DNA of 64,000 nucleotides from Astropecten irregularis (GCA_963971285.1 OZ020247.1:13660614-13724613); one strand, 5' to 3'. Positions 1 to 11,899 are shown, counted from the first letter of the stretch. The notes: generated by a model from the sequence alone, not told the origin. Made by a program: numbers and translations.

Positions 1-2276
1 CAGCTACAGATAAACACCAAAGATCCAAAGTAACGTGTGCTGAAACCATCCGGGGCCTTCCATTGCACAGTTGACAAAGAGCAGTTTCACTTCACACCAA
101 TGACGTAAAACACCAAGGAAAGAAAGACCAGCCCTGGGTCTAAACGGTGCTTAGGTTTCTCCTAGTCCATTTCACAGGAAAAACTTGACATTGCTAAGAC
201 TTCCACTGTCTACTCTCGCTAAGGATAAGGAATTCTGGCCAGAAGCAGGGATTGATTTCTGCCTAGATATTCCGATTAAGAAACCGAGACTGGAGTTTGG
301 AGATGAACGAAACCACTGCTAGAAGCTTCTTATTCAACATACACGTAAGCATCTTCAGTTTCAGTTTCCGTTTCACGCAGTTTTCTGGCAATGTTTAGAG
401 GGGGAAAATCTGCAAAATGGATCACCGGTTGAATTTGGAGGCAAAGTCCTTGGAGGCAACAGGCAAATGATTCCTGCCTCCTTAGTGGGTTGATTTGCTT
501 TCCTGAGGCTCAATCAGATTTTTAAAAGTCATCAACTGATCATGCCATTGACTAGTAGAACCAGGGCTGGAAATAAGGTTTGGTGAGGGCAAGGCCAATT
601 TTCCATTGCGAGGCGAGCACATCCATTGGAAAATCATGATGTCTATGGAAATATTTGAAGGGGACACCAAGGCCGAGAACCAGGGCAACGAAGGCAATGG
701 CCTCTGTGGCCTCTGTTTATTTCCAGGCTTGTAGAATGTCTTCATTCTGTAGTCTGTCGAGCACCTGCTTTTTGAATTCAAAACAATTAAAATATCCACC
801 CTTTTTTCATCTGAAAATAAAACATGACAAATAAACCACAGACTTTGGACATTGCAATTTAAAAAAAAAAAATATAGAAGAAAATTATACCAGTAATGAA
901 AGTTCAAAACGGCCCAGCATTACTTTCATTACGATGTTGTTGTCACAACACTGTTTTAAAAATAAAAAACCTGTCATTGTGTTTTATCCACAACTTTTGA
1001 CTATAATTTTTCCCGTGCGAAATGAACCCATCTTGTTATATGTTACTTAAGTTCCTGGAACAAAAAAACAACCACCCAGCAACAGTGAGTATATTCTTAA
1101 AAAGAAAAAAGGGGGGGAAAGCTTACATTTCAACCCATCAAAAAAAAGATAACAAAATTTTTCTTTTACAAGAAAAAACCTTTTATCTGAGCACACCATT
1201 AAATTATTCTGATATTTCCTTACTAACACATTCTCTAGTACCTGTATCCTTTTTACACCAAGATGAAATATTTATATTAAAACACGGAAAAACAATTGTA
1301 AGCAAATCCTGAAAAAACCCACACAACTGTTTGCTTACAGTACATGGCGACAAGTTACACAAGGCTATTATCTAACATATTGCAGTACTCAAAAAGCTCA
1401 TTATGCAATTTCATTAACATGGATGTAAAACTTTTCATGGAAAGACATTACCTATTTGAATACTCTATAATACATAATAATTTCAAGTGCATTAACTGCC
1501 CCCAAAACGCAAAAAAAACCCCACACATACACATAAGAAAAGCCCTTAAAAAACACCATAACGATTTACCCTTTAGGCAGTACAAACGTATGAAATGGAG
1601 TTATATACAGATTTTTTGGTTACCAACTACTTTTAAATGTACAATTTCTAAGCAAAACATATTGACACAGTAATGTCAACCCTTGAAGGCTATAATAAGA
1701 AAACAACATATTGCAGTTTATCATCTGTAAAGAGAGTTGGTAAAATTGTATCAGTTGAACACAACACAGAAAAATGTACACTGATGCCATAATACTTCTT
1801 TTGCCTTGAGCAGGCCAATATGGAAAGTTTCATGCACATAGTAGATGATCAAAGTGTACCCATGCATTAACCAATCCAATTGAACCTGTTTCCTTGTAGA
1901 GGCCATACCGTAAATCTCAACAATGGTAAAAATGTACATTCGTTCTTAAGATTTGTTGCCAATAGCACCATTTTTTTAAAGGAATAAACAGACATAAGAT
2001 GAGGCACATAATTTATATAGAACGCTAAACCACCCATTGTACAATATTCCTTGCATTGTTCATGCCAACCCTCAAATACCTGCAGGACCTAATTAACTAA
2101 TAAACCCTATTCCACTCACTGATTTTAGAGTTCTTATTCACTTACCATTCTGAAGGTGTCAACAACAAAAAATGACCCGCTAAAAAGGCTACTGTTCTTT
2201 AATAACCAAGAAACAACCATCTGGATTTACCAGAGTGTGATAGACATAGGATAGAGGATGAAAATGAAATTTGTTT
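1..2276. other. Downstream flank of the FET gene: intron 7 or alternative 3' UTR, AT-rich
   Basis: No exon for an RRM or RanBP2-type zinc finger could be found here on either strand. On the minus strand this stretch follows the donor of exon 7 of the FET gene. If that donor is not used, the frame stops at once (TAC GGG TAA), so the stretch could also serve as a 3' UTR. A possible 34-nt cassette exon sits at 2146-2179 (acceptor TTTTTAG, donor AATG|GTAAGT) and keeps the frame open, but its residues match nothing I know in FET proteins. The open frame at 482-907 on the minus strand has no recognisable domain. Confidence 0.5.
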
Positions 2277-2282
2277 CCTTAC

Positions 2283-2415
2283 CCGTATCCGCTGCTGCTG
2301 CTACCACCACTACCGCCAGTGCTTCCACCACTACTGCCACCGCCGCGGCTTCCGCGATACCCGCCTCCCGTATCTCCACCATAACTACCACTGGTAGCAC
2401 TGGGAGGTGGACCTC
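2283..2415 (-). CDS. FET gene exon 7 (Gly/Ser-rich, first RGG)
   Basis: Acceptor TCAACAG, donor GG|GTAAGG. The exon enters in phase 1 and leaves in phase 2. It encodes GPPPSATSGSYGGDTGGGYR followed by GSRGGG and Ser/Gly runs ending SGYG. Reading through the donor gives GGG TAA, so retention of the following intron would end the protein immediately. Confidence 0.75.
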
Positions 2416-5400
2416 CTGTTGAAACAACAAGAAATCATTACATAAGTCGCCCACCAATGTGAGGCTGTACAGTACCTTCTAGATATGGGACTTCCTTGGT
2501 GAAGTTAAAGGGCATGTACAACATTGGTAACGAACCAAAACAGAAATGTTCACCGATTTACATATAACTTTCAGCAAATGGTGATGGTAGAAACGTAATT
2601 GTTGAAATATTTCCGCCCGAAATGGTGTATTTATCCAGAACGAGTAAAACCAAACACCAAAAACTGGTTTGACCTTGGCAAAATAAAAAAATCCTTTTTT
2701 ATGTTTTATAAGAAAAATCAAGTCAAGTTTTCACAGGACTATTTTTTGGGGGACTTGGGATATCCAATTAAGCTCAAATTTTCACAGGCTTATTATTTCA
2801 TGTACATGCTGGATAAGTCAAAGTGTGAATGCTGCTCTGTCACCTTAACCAACGTTATACACGGCCTTCAACTCTCTCATTCTCAGTAAGAGACACTAAC
2901 TGTGAGAAAGCCGATTTCACAAAACTCTTCTTATTTTAGGATGATTTCACCCTTCTTAAGACGCAGCTTAGCGTTTGGTGAAATCGGCAATCTTCACAGG
3001 AGAAATTTAGACATATGCAACTTCCTGGACAACCTCTAAACCAAATGGTATTTTATATTACTGTGTGCTCCATCAAAGCCTCTAGGTAGAGATGAAGAAT
3101 GAATGTTGATAATGTGTGCAAAGCAGTTGCTAAATTACAAAACATCCAATCAAATTCAAACCTCATTATGACTTTAATATTTTACCATCACCATGCAAAT
3201 TTAGAATGTTGCCACATCTTACTAGTACATGTATTAGAATGTTTAGGACATGCACCCAGACTCTTACCCTGTGATCCTCCATATCCACCCGATGATCCAC
3301 CAGACTGCTGGCCGTATCCGCCACCTACATCAGAGGGGAAAAAAGGTATAAACAATGAAGTACCATATCTTCAAATAGCCTGTTCTTAGATTTAATGGAT
3401 GGTAAATGAGTTCTCAGCAGCCTTATAAATGAAATCAACACTGACGTTATTAAGTCTCAGCACAAATCCTGCACGGAAATATAAGAGCACTTTGTAGAAT
3501 TTAAATGTGCAAAGAGGGATGAAATTGGTGTCAATATCGGAAGCCCACACAGAGAAAACATTTATTTCAAAACAGAAATGAATGTCAAGAGCTCACAGCT
3601 ATATTGTTCATAATCTTTGGCTGAAAATTCTGCCTCCCCAAAAAAACTGTACAGTAAAAACTCCAATCCAACCACAAACAGGGTCAGAAATCCCTCAATA
3701 TCAACAAGGAGACCATACATACAATCTGTATTTAACTCTGTTTCTTACTTGGCTTAGGAGGTTCCGGAGCGCCGTACGAGCCCTGGCTTGCCTGGTGCCC
3801 ATACCCACTGCTCTGTGACTGGGGAGCAGGCTGCTGGTAAGACTGACTGGATCCGCCGGAGCTGCCAGAGTAGGAGGACCCGGTGCTGGGCTGGCTGTAA
3901 CTCTGAGGGGTGGACTGGGAACTGTAACCACCTTGGGAGGCAGTCTGACTGTAGCCGGTCGATGGGGCCGTGCTGCCGGCTGTGCTCTGGCTTGCGTAGC
4001 TTGTCTGACCCGCTACAAGATAGAAGACATACAAAAGATGCGTAAGAAATTATGCACATTTATTCATTTGGCAACACTCGTTTAGCATCTGGCCAAGTCG
4101 ACATCAACGAACACGCCACCACTTCATGAGCACATCACTGCAATGCACAACAACTGCCAATCATACAAAGGTGAGGGTGAAGTTTAGGCCACCGAAGCAG
4201 TTACTAATGGCTAAGCGTCCTCTGTGCAATGTTGCATCGTCATTTCCGTTTTTACCCCATATTTTACCTCAAGAATCAAAGCCCTGCCCTCTTTTCACAG
4301 ATTTAACCTTGCTGTGTTTCACTTTGAACCATCAAGCAGAGAGCTACTGATACATAAATAAATCTTACCCGACTGGCTGCTATAGCTCTGTTGGGCCGGT
4401 TGTCCGTACGTAGAGACAGGGGTACTGTAGGATCCTACACTCTGTTGGTAGCCACCAGATGCCGCCGCGGGTGCAGCTGCAGGCTGAGCATAGCTGGCTT
4501 GCTGCGACTGCTGGCTGTAGTCATAGCTGCCGGTGGCTGGCTGGGTACCATAAGCTGTCTGGGCCTGAACAGAGAAAAAACGTCATGTCTTAAGTGGTAG
4601 CCAAGGTATCATCTTGCTTATTTCTTACAAGTTTAGATGTCTATTAATTCATTGCTGAATAAATGGCAAATAACTAAATAAGCTTGTTCGATATCCAGTT
4701 TTGGGCATATCGAAATATCGTGAAGAAAATATCGCGATATTCGATATTATCGTGGTGACGTCATCGTTTTCTTTTCTTAACTTTTTTCATTATGTAAGCA
4801 TGCACGGCGACCGATCGAAACGAGATCTCTGAAAAAATATCCTTCCAAAGTACCGTAAAATACATTTTCCTGACCAACTAAATCTTACTTGAATTTCGGC
4901 CGATTATTTTGTCCATTTGGCCAAGTAGAAACACACTTTTACGAACTTCATCTGAAAATATATCGTGCAAAAACCTTCCAAAAGCGACGACCACTTTGAA
5001 GAAGACGTAAACAATCAGCGCGCTGTCTGGAAATTTCCATAACTAGTACCCAAGCCCAACGTAGTAGCCACGATAATTATCGTGCGCTTAGTGAATGTAT
5101 ATCAGATCTTACTCCATGTAGTCTGGAATTATTGCGCCCAAACCGTGAGTCCAATACGCTGCTAGCGTCAGTCATGTTGGCTGGAAGCGGCAAGCATACA
5201 TGGCACAATGCAATTGTGTGCAACGCGGCATGCACGTGCTCACAGCATAGTGAAGTCAGCACGGTCAGCGCACGTGTAGGCTTCAGTCATGGAGACCGGA
5301 AGTGCAGCGTACAGCTAGTACAGTAGCATACGCAGCGTCGTTCTGGACCGTTGATTACGTTGATTTAAGGAGAGCGATTTGCAGCTCACCTCATTTTTAT

Positions 5401-8400
5401 TAAAATGAAGGCCTGTGTGCTGCTGCTGCCCCTATCACAAAAAGCAAAGTGCCAAAACCCGGTGCCATGGAAGCTATTAAAAAAGCAAAAGCATCAAACA
5501 ACAAAACAAGAGACCATTCTTTAGGGTTTTTACCTGACCATAAGTTCCCTGTTGCGGCTGGCCATAGCTGGCTGATGACTGCTGGGCCGGTGGAGCTGCC
5601 CCTGCAGCCGGCTGCTGGTAGCCCTGACTGGTCCCATAGCTGTACCTAGGATTAAGTCAAATAGGATAAAAATCATCAACCAACAGATCACCTTATGACA
5701 TTATCATGTACCCAATCATGGAAAATGTGGCATCAAGAGTCAGTTAGCCTGTACACGGTAAATTGCAATGGAGATAGCTTGCTGGCCAAATTTTGACAAA
5801 ATGATGATTTGTGTTGGAATTGGGAGTATTCTATTCCAAGATAAACCCAAGATGCATCAGAGACCATCTGGGACAAACTAATGAAATCAATTGAAATGAC
5901 ATCACATCACATCAGGAACTGGGTGTTAAAGGGATGGTACAGAACTGTTTTTTGTGACCAAACCGTTGCTGACAGTGTAAGCACATTATGTAATCCATCA
6001 TATACCTTAATTAACTGACAAACCTGTTTGAGGTCAATCAGCCATTTGGGTCACGAGAAAATAGTGAAAACCCGTTTACACATTTCAACGAATGAATAAA
6101 ACGCTAGGAAGGGATTTATTCCAATCGGAAAATAGTAACATTTATTTCTCAACGAATATGGCATTTCAGACAAAAACATTTCATGGGATGTTTTCTCCTA
6201 TCATCACCATTATACTGTGTAAGTTTTATGTGAATCTGTGATCTTGAAGTATATTTAGTTTTACCAATTCTGTACCATCCCTTTAAAAACGAAGTTACGG
6301 CCCCCAAAATGTGGGAAGCCAACCAAACATGATTGATAATAGGCATAGAAAACACTTACCCCTGACCCTGCTGGGTCCCGTAGGCAGTATATTCTGCAAG
6401 TGAAAAAAAAGAAAACAGTTTCCAGGTTACTATGTCACTACATTCACAAATAAATCTGCTTATTTTTGAAACTATATCCATTTCTACAAAAGGCAGAATT
6501 GTGTTGTTCAGGGGTGTGAGAGCAAGTTTGAAAAAATAGCGGAAAAAATCGGAAATCCCGATCGCAATGACGTCATCATTTTCTTTTCTTAACTTTTTAA
6601 TTTTTTTTTGGGGGGGGGGGGGGGGGGTTGTAGCGTATAGCAGGAATTAGCGTATAGAGGAATTTTATCCGGATCGGTCCCCAGTACAAAAAAATAGGCC
6701 TACCGTAAAAATAATTTTCCTGATCAGGTAAATCTTACCTGAATTTCACTCATTTGTTTCGTCCGATTTGGCCAAGTATAAACTAATTTTTCACATACTA
6801 AATCCCCAAAATATCATGAAAAACCTTCCCCAAAAGCGACGATCACGTTCGAGAAACGTATCCATCGCTCACGCTGCACGCATGCTGCACACGACATCGC
6901 ACACACTGAACCAGTGTTGATCGCCATCTTGATTCTTGAAGATTCTATAACTGGTATCCGCGGGCAGCACGCGCACGTAACAGCCACAATTTTAGCTACT
7001 GTGGACCAGCAAAGTCAAGTCTCATTCACGTTCACGTGCAGCCAATCATAGCGCAGTGAGTGTCTGGTTGCCAGACGCTAGTTTAATGTGGCTAAACCAA
7101 AGCATTGCGCTTTCATTCATACAACGCTTCTGCTGATTGGACAATGTAAAAAAACATGTAGCGCCGACATAGCGTGTCGATTTTATGATTGGATAGTCGA
7201 TCTCAATTCGCTTTACAATAATGAACTGCATTTTACGATCGGGGCATGATTTTACACGTGCAACAACAGAACAGTACCGTAGTACCATGTGCATCCACTG
7301 CTGTGCGGCATTCAAGCCGTGTTTATGCACGTATTCTGCCCATAAAGTTTGTTTGACTGTCATGTCGGCAGGAAAAGAAATACAAAGAAAAAGTTGGCGC
7401 TGGCGCGGGGATGAAAAGCGGAAAATATAATACGGCACACTCATCAAAAAAGCGGAAAATAGAATGCGGCAAATTCATTAAAGAAGCGGAAAATATAATG
7501 CGGCAAATTCATCAAAAAAGCGGAAAACCGCTAAAACGCGGAGATCTCACACCCCTGGTTGTTTCATTTTTGAATCCCATAATAAATGAAGGTTTGAGCC
7601 AACAGGTGCTGGTAAGGAGGATACACAAACAGGGTCTGCAATAGCCGGTATCGCATCGCAATTTGCGACGCATTCGAGGCCGACTGCGATGCAATTTTTA
7701 AAGTGCGTTGCAAAACTGCTATACAAGATAATACAACATTTTGATCATGAAAAGTTGACACAAAGTGTACTTGCCACCAAACTTTGGTCCACTGTATTTC
7801 ACAAACTGTCGGACATGGTAAACATCCATAATTTTTAAGCTTAATTAATGAAAAAGAACGTCAATTTCTTTGACGTGTAAGCAGCACGCACGTGTACACG
7901 TACACCCCGAGTCGGTACCCAGACTGTGAAACACGCACAGGCACGCACACACCATTGATCACCAGCATGCATACCACGTGGCCGCATGGCCTGGCCCATG
8001 CAGCAGCAGCATTGCATCCAGAAAATTCCACGATGTGTATCCGCGCCGCACCATTCAAAGCATACGTTGTACACTAGTACACAGTCGCCAATTCGCAATC
8101 GGGCCGGAAGTGGAAGCCTACAAGTCGTACGTAAAACGTGTGTATTTGGTGCATGCAGTCAGGTCGCGCTCGGTACCGTGGTCCGTGGATTTCGGCCGGC
8201 TTCAATGCAGATTTTTCGGTAAGAAATGTGACATGTCACGCTGAGCAAGTTATGAACGATTCTGACTGAATATTCTGTAAGGTTGCCGGCACCAAATCAT
8301 CGCATATATTCCCAAACACGCACGTAGATCGAGACCAGAAACTGAATGTATACATTGGCGCAACGATCGTTGTAGCATGTTTTACACACTCCTACATCGC

Positions 8401-11015
8401 TATGCATCCATTGATCGTGCACATTATCAACACGTGTGTAATGCAGAGCTGTCATTCATTTTTATAAATCGGAGCTCGGGCAACCGCTAATTTTTTCAAA
8501 GCATTTTCTGGTTTTCAAAAGCTCCGAAAATGCACAGCACTATAGAATACAGTGCTTATAAACTCAGTGTACAGGTATAAAAACAAACAAAACAAATTCT
8601 TCACCGATGCAAATTTACTGAAATTTTCCTTCTTTTATACATGTTGGATTGTTGGCCTACATAACGTAACGTAACGTAATCATTTGAAATCGGTTAACTA
8701 TTATTTGTGAAGCAAAGCTGCAAATCAAAACTGCTATGCAAAATTTGCAAACTGCTATACAAAAATAAAATTGATTAGCACTTTTGCTACACAAAAAAAA
8801 AATCCTTAAGGCGTACCCTGTACACAAATGAATTTGCATAAATGAGGAATGCAAAGGCAGTGCACAACTGCAAAAATGCACAAATGCCTGCTCAATTCAA
8901 GATAAAAATGAATGAGATTATGACTAAAAGTAAGGCTGAGTCGGAACGGTCGGGATGCTGATTTCCGACCGATGCGATCGGATTCCGTATCTGATTTTTC
9001 GTTCCGGTGTTCCGATGAAACAATAAAACACATAAGAAATATTTTTTCTTAACTTTCTTCTTCAAATCTGAATAAAAATCACGTTTCTTTTATTCAATCT
9101 TACCAATCGTAAAGTTAAAGTTTCTGTAGCGAAAAACTAGCGATGTCAAAAGTCCTGTCGATCGGATCGTACGTGTAGGCCTACCACCACCGCATTTTAA
9201 TGCACCGCTGCCGACCCCGATCGTGGTCCACGGTCCGTCCGAGCACTACTTCACCGTGCATGCCACATACACACATCGTACGCACGTTGTGTACTGTACA
9301 CATGTTGATGTACATGATGTGTACATGTACGGAAAGCTTCCTGCCGACGCACGTGGTTGAGACTTTCGCTGCCCTGGTGCACTTTGTGCGGAGTACCAGT
9401 ATCATGCATGGGAAATTCAATGGCATGGCGTGCGAGATGATTGTTTACGTCTTTATGGAAGAAATACCCACAGTGCGACCGTTGATTTCGGAAGGATTTC
9501 ACGATGTTTCTACTCGGCCAATAGGACAAAAATGACTGATTGAAATTCATGTAAGATATAGCTGATCAGGAAAACGTGATTTTTGGTACTTGGGAATATT
9601 TTACAGGGATCTCGGAACTAAATTACAAGCATACATCGGTGTAACAACACTCAGTACCTTCAGCCGTGTTTTTGCACGTGTTCGATGTCGGGATTTTGTT
9701 TATGTTTTTCTTTATTTTTGGGGTCACCAAAGACGTATGTCATTATTCGTGAATTCATTTATCGGAACACCGGATCCCGACCGAAAAAACTTGGTCGGGT
9801 TCCGGAACAAAAATAAATCCGAGATGACTCAGCCTTAACTAAAAGTAATTTTCTAATCTTAGACTTAGTAAAGGTTGCATAGGCCTATGCCTAGTTGTAC
9901 AAAGTTTTGGCATTAATTAGTGTCTTTTACGCCACCCATATTATTTTCAGTAATAATTTTGGTAAGAAACTGTTTGTTTTTTCACTGAAATATTGCCGAA
10001 ATATGTTCATTTTAGGGTCTACAGGACCCATGAATAAATTTGCTTAAAAAAAAAGTAACAAATCTCTTTTTGGAACAGAAGCAGCTAAATAAATACTGAA
10101 AATATTATTGGTGGCGTAAAAGATACTAACCCCAGTATTTTTAATGGTAAAAACACATTCTCAGGCATGCAACTCAGACTTGACAAAAAATCGAGGTAAT
10201 TCCTATCTTTACAAGACTTTGTTGTCATGTTTGTGCAGTGTCTTTCTATTACAAATGCCATGAGTGTGAAGGGAACAAAGAGGAAATCAGCTGATCCAAG
10301 CCCAAGGACAAGGTCGGAAAAAAAGGTGCATGCCTGAATTCTAAATCTCTTAAACTATTAGGTCTACTGCTGGAATAACGTTAGTCACAAGTTTTTATTC
10401 TGATCTGTAATTTGCCTTTTTCCTTGGCTTTGTCTTTTCAATTTTTCAGTCATTCCACAGAATCAGATAGCCAGCATTCACTCGCTGCAGTACAGACTCG
10501 GACTGGGACAAACTAAACTGAAGCAAAGCCAAGGCAAGGAGGATATAAAAAAGGGGCCTCATAAAGGACAGACTTCACTTTCCAGTAAAGCCTTAAAAAC
10601 TGAATGAAACATAACATTCCTGGGAATGATTTAGTCTGACACAGTGACAGTAACACGCCACACCGCTCAAGTTGAACTTTAATTTTTAATTTAAGCATGC
10701 ACGCCGTGTTTGAGAGTTAGCTGGTCCCACTTACTGACGCGCCCATTCGTTTGTACAATATATAACTACGGAGTACCAGTCTACACGAGGGTCATGGAGC
10801 ACTTAGTAGTCAAAATTACAATGGCAATGCGAAGGTTATGCCCGACGCAAACCCTTCAAAAACAGACATTTCGTGCACTACTCAACAATATAATACTCGG
10901 TTCTAATCAGAAAGGGTTCCGAAATAACCCATAGGACAGCCAGGCCGGACAATAAGAGATATATTTCATTAAATCTGGTTTGTTTTTTATACTCACGAGA
11001 ATCAACGTTCGACAT
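2283..11015 (-). CDS. FET-family RNA-binding protein (FUS/EWSR1/TAF15-like), 5' seven exons, 3' part outside window
   Basis: Seven exons join in frame with GT-AG introns: 11015-10997, 6393-6360, 5645-5534, 4564-4369, 4012-3749, 3324-3268 and 2415-2283 (815 nt, about 271 residues). The product starts MSNVDSQYTAYGTQQGQGYS and is a low-complexity chain of Ser, Tyr, Gly and Gln with repeated SYG, GYG and SYSQ motifs, typical of the FET prion-like domain. From exon 6 it becomes Gly-rich (GGYGQQSGGSSGGYGG), and exon 7 contains GGGYRGSRGGG, the beginning of an RGG region. In known FET proteins this domain drives phase separation and transcriptional activation, and is followed by an RRM, a RanBP2 zinc finger and further RGG boxes acting in nuclear RNA processing; those parts are not in the window. 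The start ATG has no upstream in-frame alternative in the exon. Another SYGQ-rich nuclear protein is possible because no RRM is visible. Confidence 0.75.
2505..2872 (-). repeat. TTAA-flanked non-autonomous element, family E, in FET intron 6
   Basis: Begins TTAAAGGGCATGTACAACAT and ends near CGGCCTTCAA. In reverse orientation it matches the copies at 17196-17562 and 17967-18325, sharing words such as GACAGAGC, CATGTACATGAAA and AATAATAA.CCTGT. It lies between exons 7 and 6 of the FET gene and contains no coding potential. Confidence 0.6.
3268..3324 (-). CDS. FET gene exon 6 (57 nt, Gly-rich)
   Basis: Acceptor GATGTAG, donor AGG|GTAAGA, symmetrical phase 1. Encodes GGYGQQSGGSSGGYGGSQ after a split Ser codon. 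Being 57 nt and symmetrical it could be skipped without changing frame. Confidence 0.75.
3749..4012 (-). CDS. FET gene exon 5 (SYSQ-rich)
   Basis: Acceptor TCTTGTAG, donor CCAA|GTAAGA, symmetrical phase 1, 264 nt. Encodes GQTSYASQSTAGSTAPSTGY and continues through SYSQ, SYSGSSGG and SYQQPAPQSQ repeats to APEPPKPS. Its higher GC content stands out from the AT-rich introns on both sides. Confidence 0.85.
4369..4564 (-). CDS. FET gene exon 4 (SYGQ-rich)
   Basis: Acceptor CTGTTCAG, donor CGG|GTAAGA, phase 0 to phase 1, 196 nt. Encodes AQTAYGTQPATGSYDYSQQS and ends in QPAQQSYSSQS. The Tyr-centred YSQQ and YGQP motifs are those of FET prion-like domains. Confidence 0.85.
4681..5330. repeat. Diverged interspersed repeat in FET intron 3, related to the element at 6509-7557
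   Basis: Shares an ordered series of words with 6565-7000: GACGTCATC.TTTTCTTTTC, CCGTAAAAT, TTTTCCTGA, AAATCTTACTTGAATTTC, TTTGGCCAAGTA, AAAACCTTCC and AAAAGCGACGA. The ends are too decayed to give terminal repeats. The start carries ATATCG-rich sequence (GATATTATCGTGG) partly inverted at 5068 (CCACGATAATTATCG). Confidence 0.55.
5534..5645 (-). CDS. FET gene exon 3
   Basis: Acceptor AATCCTAG, donor GTCAG|GTAAAA, phase 2 to phase 0, 112 nt. Encodes YSYGTSQGYQQPAAGAAPPA and ends SASYGQPQQGTYGQ. It completes the Gly codon left open by exon 2. Confidence 0.8.
5926..6286. repeat. TTAA-flanked MITE, family B, copy 1
   Basis: Ends TTAAAGGGATGGTACAGAA and TTCTGTACCATCCCTTTAA are a 19-bp perfect inverted pair bounded by TTAA. 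The interior matches the copies at 16369-16744 and 37039-37347 (for example CATTATGTAATCCATCATAT and CAACGAATATGGCATTTCAG). TTAA ends suggest a piggyBac- or Kolobok-type mobiliser; this is inference. Confidence 0.8.
6360..6393 (-). CDS. FET gene exon 2 (34 nt)
   Basis: Acceptor TTCACTTGCAG after a polypyrimidine tract, donor GGG|GTAAGT. Phase 1 to phase 2. Encodes QYTAYGTQQGQG together with the flanking split codons. Too short to stand alone, but both splice sites are strong and the joined frame is FET-like. Confidence 0.7.
6509..7557. mobile_element. Non-autonomous DNA transposon, 13-bp TIR CAGGGGTGTGAGA
   Basis: CAGGGGTGTGAGA at 6509-6521 is perfectly inverted as TCTCACACCCCTG at 7545-7557. 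GTTGTT occurs immediately outside both ends (6503-6508 and 7558-7563) as a probable target duplication; the eighth base expected for hAT is not matched. Contains a poly-G run near 6610 and a 34-bp tandem repeat at its right end, and no transposase. It lies in the large intron 1 of the FET gene. Confidence 0.75.
7416..7530. repeat. 34-bp tandem repeat, about 3.5 units
   Basis: Units begin AGCGGAAAATATAATGCGGC and continue AAATTCATCAAAAA; starts near 7417, 7452, 7486 and 7520, the last truncated. The repeat forms the subterminal part of the transposon at 6509-7557. Confidence 0.75.
8931..9837. mobile_element. Intact hAT-like non-autonomous transposon with 8-bp target duplication
   Basis: TIR TAAGGCTGAGTC (8931-8942) is perfectly inverted as GACTCAGCCTTA (9826-9837), and both ends are flanked by ACTAAAAG (8923-8930 and 9838-9845). 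A second inner inverted pair, CCGGTGTTCCGAT (9004-9016) and ATCGGAACACCGG (9760-9772), lies just inside. Length 907 bp and no transposase-like frame. The eight-base duplication and short TIR are the hAT pattern. It lies in FET intron 1. Confidence 0.85.
10997..11015 (-). CDS. FET gene exon 1, start codon
   Basis: ATGTCGAACGTTGATTCTC followed by donor GTGAGT. Encodes MSNVDS plus one base of the next codon, which exon 2 completes as Gln. A very short first coding exon followed by a long intron is also the arrangement in vertebrate FET genes. Intron 1 is about 4.6 kb. Confidence 0.7.
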
Positions 11016-11200
11016 CTTCAACGGCGAAAATGCAGAGAATGAACACATAGACTGGTTCCGTATATTTGCTATGTGCTATACGTGCACGGACGGCTTGCTA
11101 GATGGTGTGAAGAGGCTGATATCAGACTTGAAAGCAATCTAGTGCGCAGGCGCGAGGCGGGTTTCCCTTCAAAGCTCTCAGGATCGGATCGGATTTGTTA
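11016..11200 (-). promoter_or_regulatory. FET 5' UTR and likely promoter, with an NRF-1-like site
   Basis: TGCGCAGGCGCG at 11143-11154 differs by one base from the NRF-1 consensus palindrome, about 130 bp upstream of the start codon in a locally GC-richer stretch. No TATA box is evident. Assignment as the promoter rests on position and this motif only. Confidence 0.35.
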
Positions 11201-11660
11201 AACCATTCACTTTGTTGTAGATAAAATGCATTTTCATCTGAAAAACCCGCCAATTAACTTCACAGTGATATAAAGCCCCAACATAAATTATGGTGACAGG
11301 AGTGAAGGAGTCTCTTGAGTTTTGCTAAGACAGCAAATCAAATTTTAGTTTGAATCTAATCTGTCACTGAATTCTGTCCTAAAGTTTGCTCATTTCCGGT
11401 TGCCAACCCACGTCCGTCATTTTTCAGAAAGCATATCCCTCCGCTTCCAATGCCAAATAGAGCCAACTTTAGAGGAAATATTTATCCGCCAAAGCTGACG
11501 CACGAAATCCCAAGTAATCACACACCATGACGTAAATTGTATGACCCCAGAAACTATAATTCCGGTCTCCACAGATAATTTAGAATAAAATCATGATAAA
11601 AGCAGACCTATGTCGGCGCATGAATTTTGGCACCACAAGTTATCACTTCTCATCAATTTA

Positions 11661-11899
11661 AGGGCATTTTACGAACGAAGGCTCAGGCTCAGGCTCCTGA
11701 GCTCTGACATCCATATGCTGGAAATTTAGGTTGTGGTTTTTTACTGAAGCTGAAACTCTGTTTTCTTTTTCAAACCAGATAATTTTCATTCAGAACTGCA
11801 GCCAAAAGCCTCTATTTTTATACTAGAAGTTCAGAATGGATTCACAAAATGGAGCCGGAGCCTGAGACGGAGCCTGAGCCTCTGTTTCGTAAACGCCCC
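11661..11899. repeat. Foldback element with GGCTCAGGCTC arms
   Basis: The left end AGGGCATTTTACGAACGAAG with GGCTCAGGCTC is inverted at the right end as GAGCCTGAGCCTCTGTTTCG and TAAACGCCCC. Arms are about 40 bp and imperfect, and repeats of GGAGCCTGAG occur inside. Intergenic, between the FET gene and the secreted-protein gene. Confidence 0.6.

Noticed and set aside
482..907. 141-residue open frame on the minus strand
   Set aside because: No domain, hydrophobic T-rich start, and no splice partner; probably repeat-derived.
2146..2179. 34-nt cassette exon of the FET gene
   Set aside because: Splice sites and phase fit, but the encoded residues (GSFFVVDTFRM) match no FET segment; kept only as a remark.
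7841..9550. Several open frames of 60-111 residues on both strands
   Set aside because: Located in FET intron 1, partly inside the hAT-like element, without domains or splice support.
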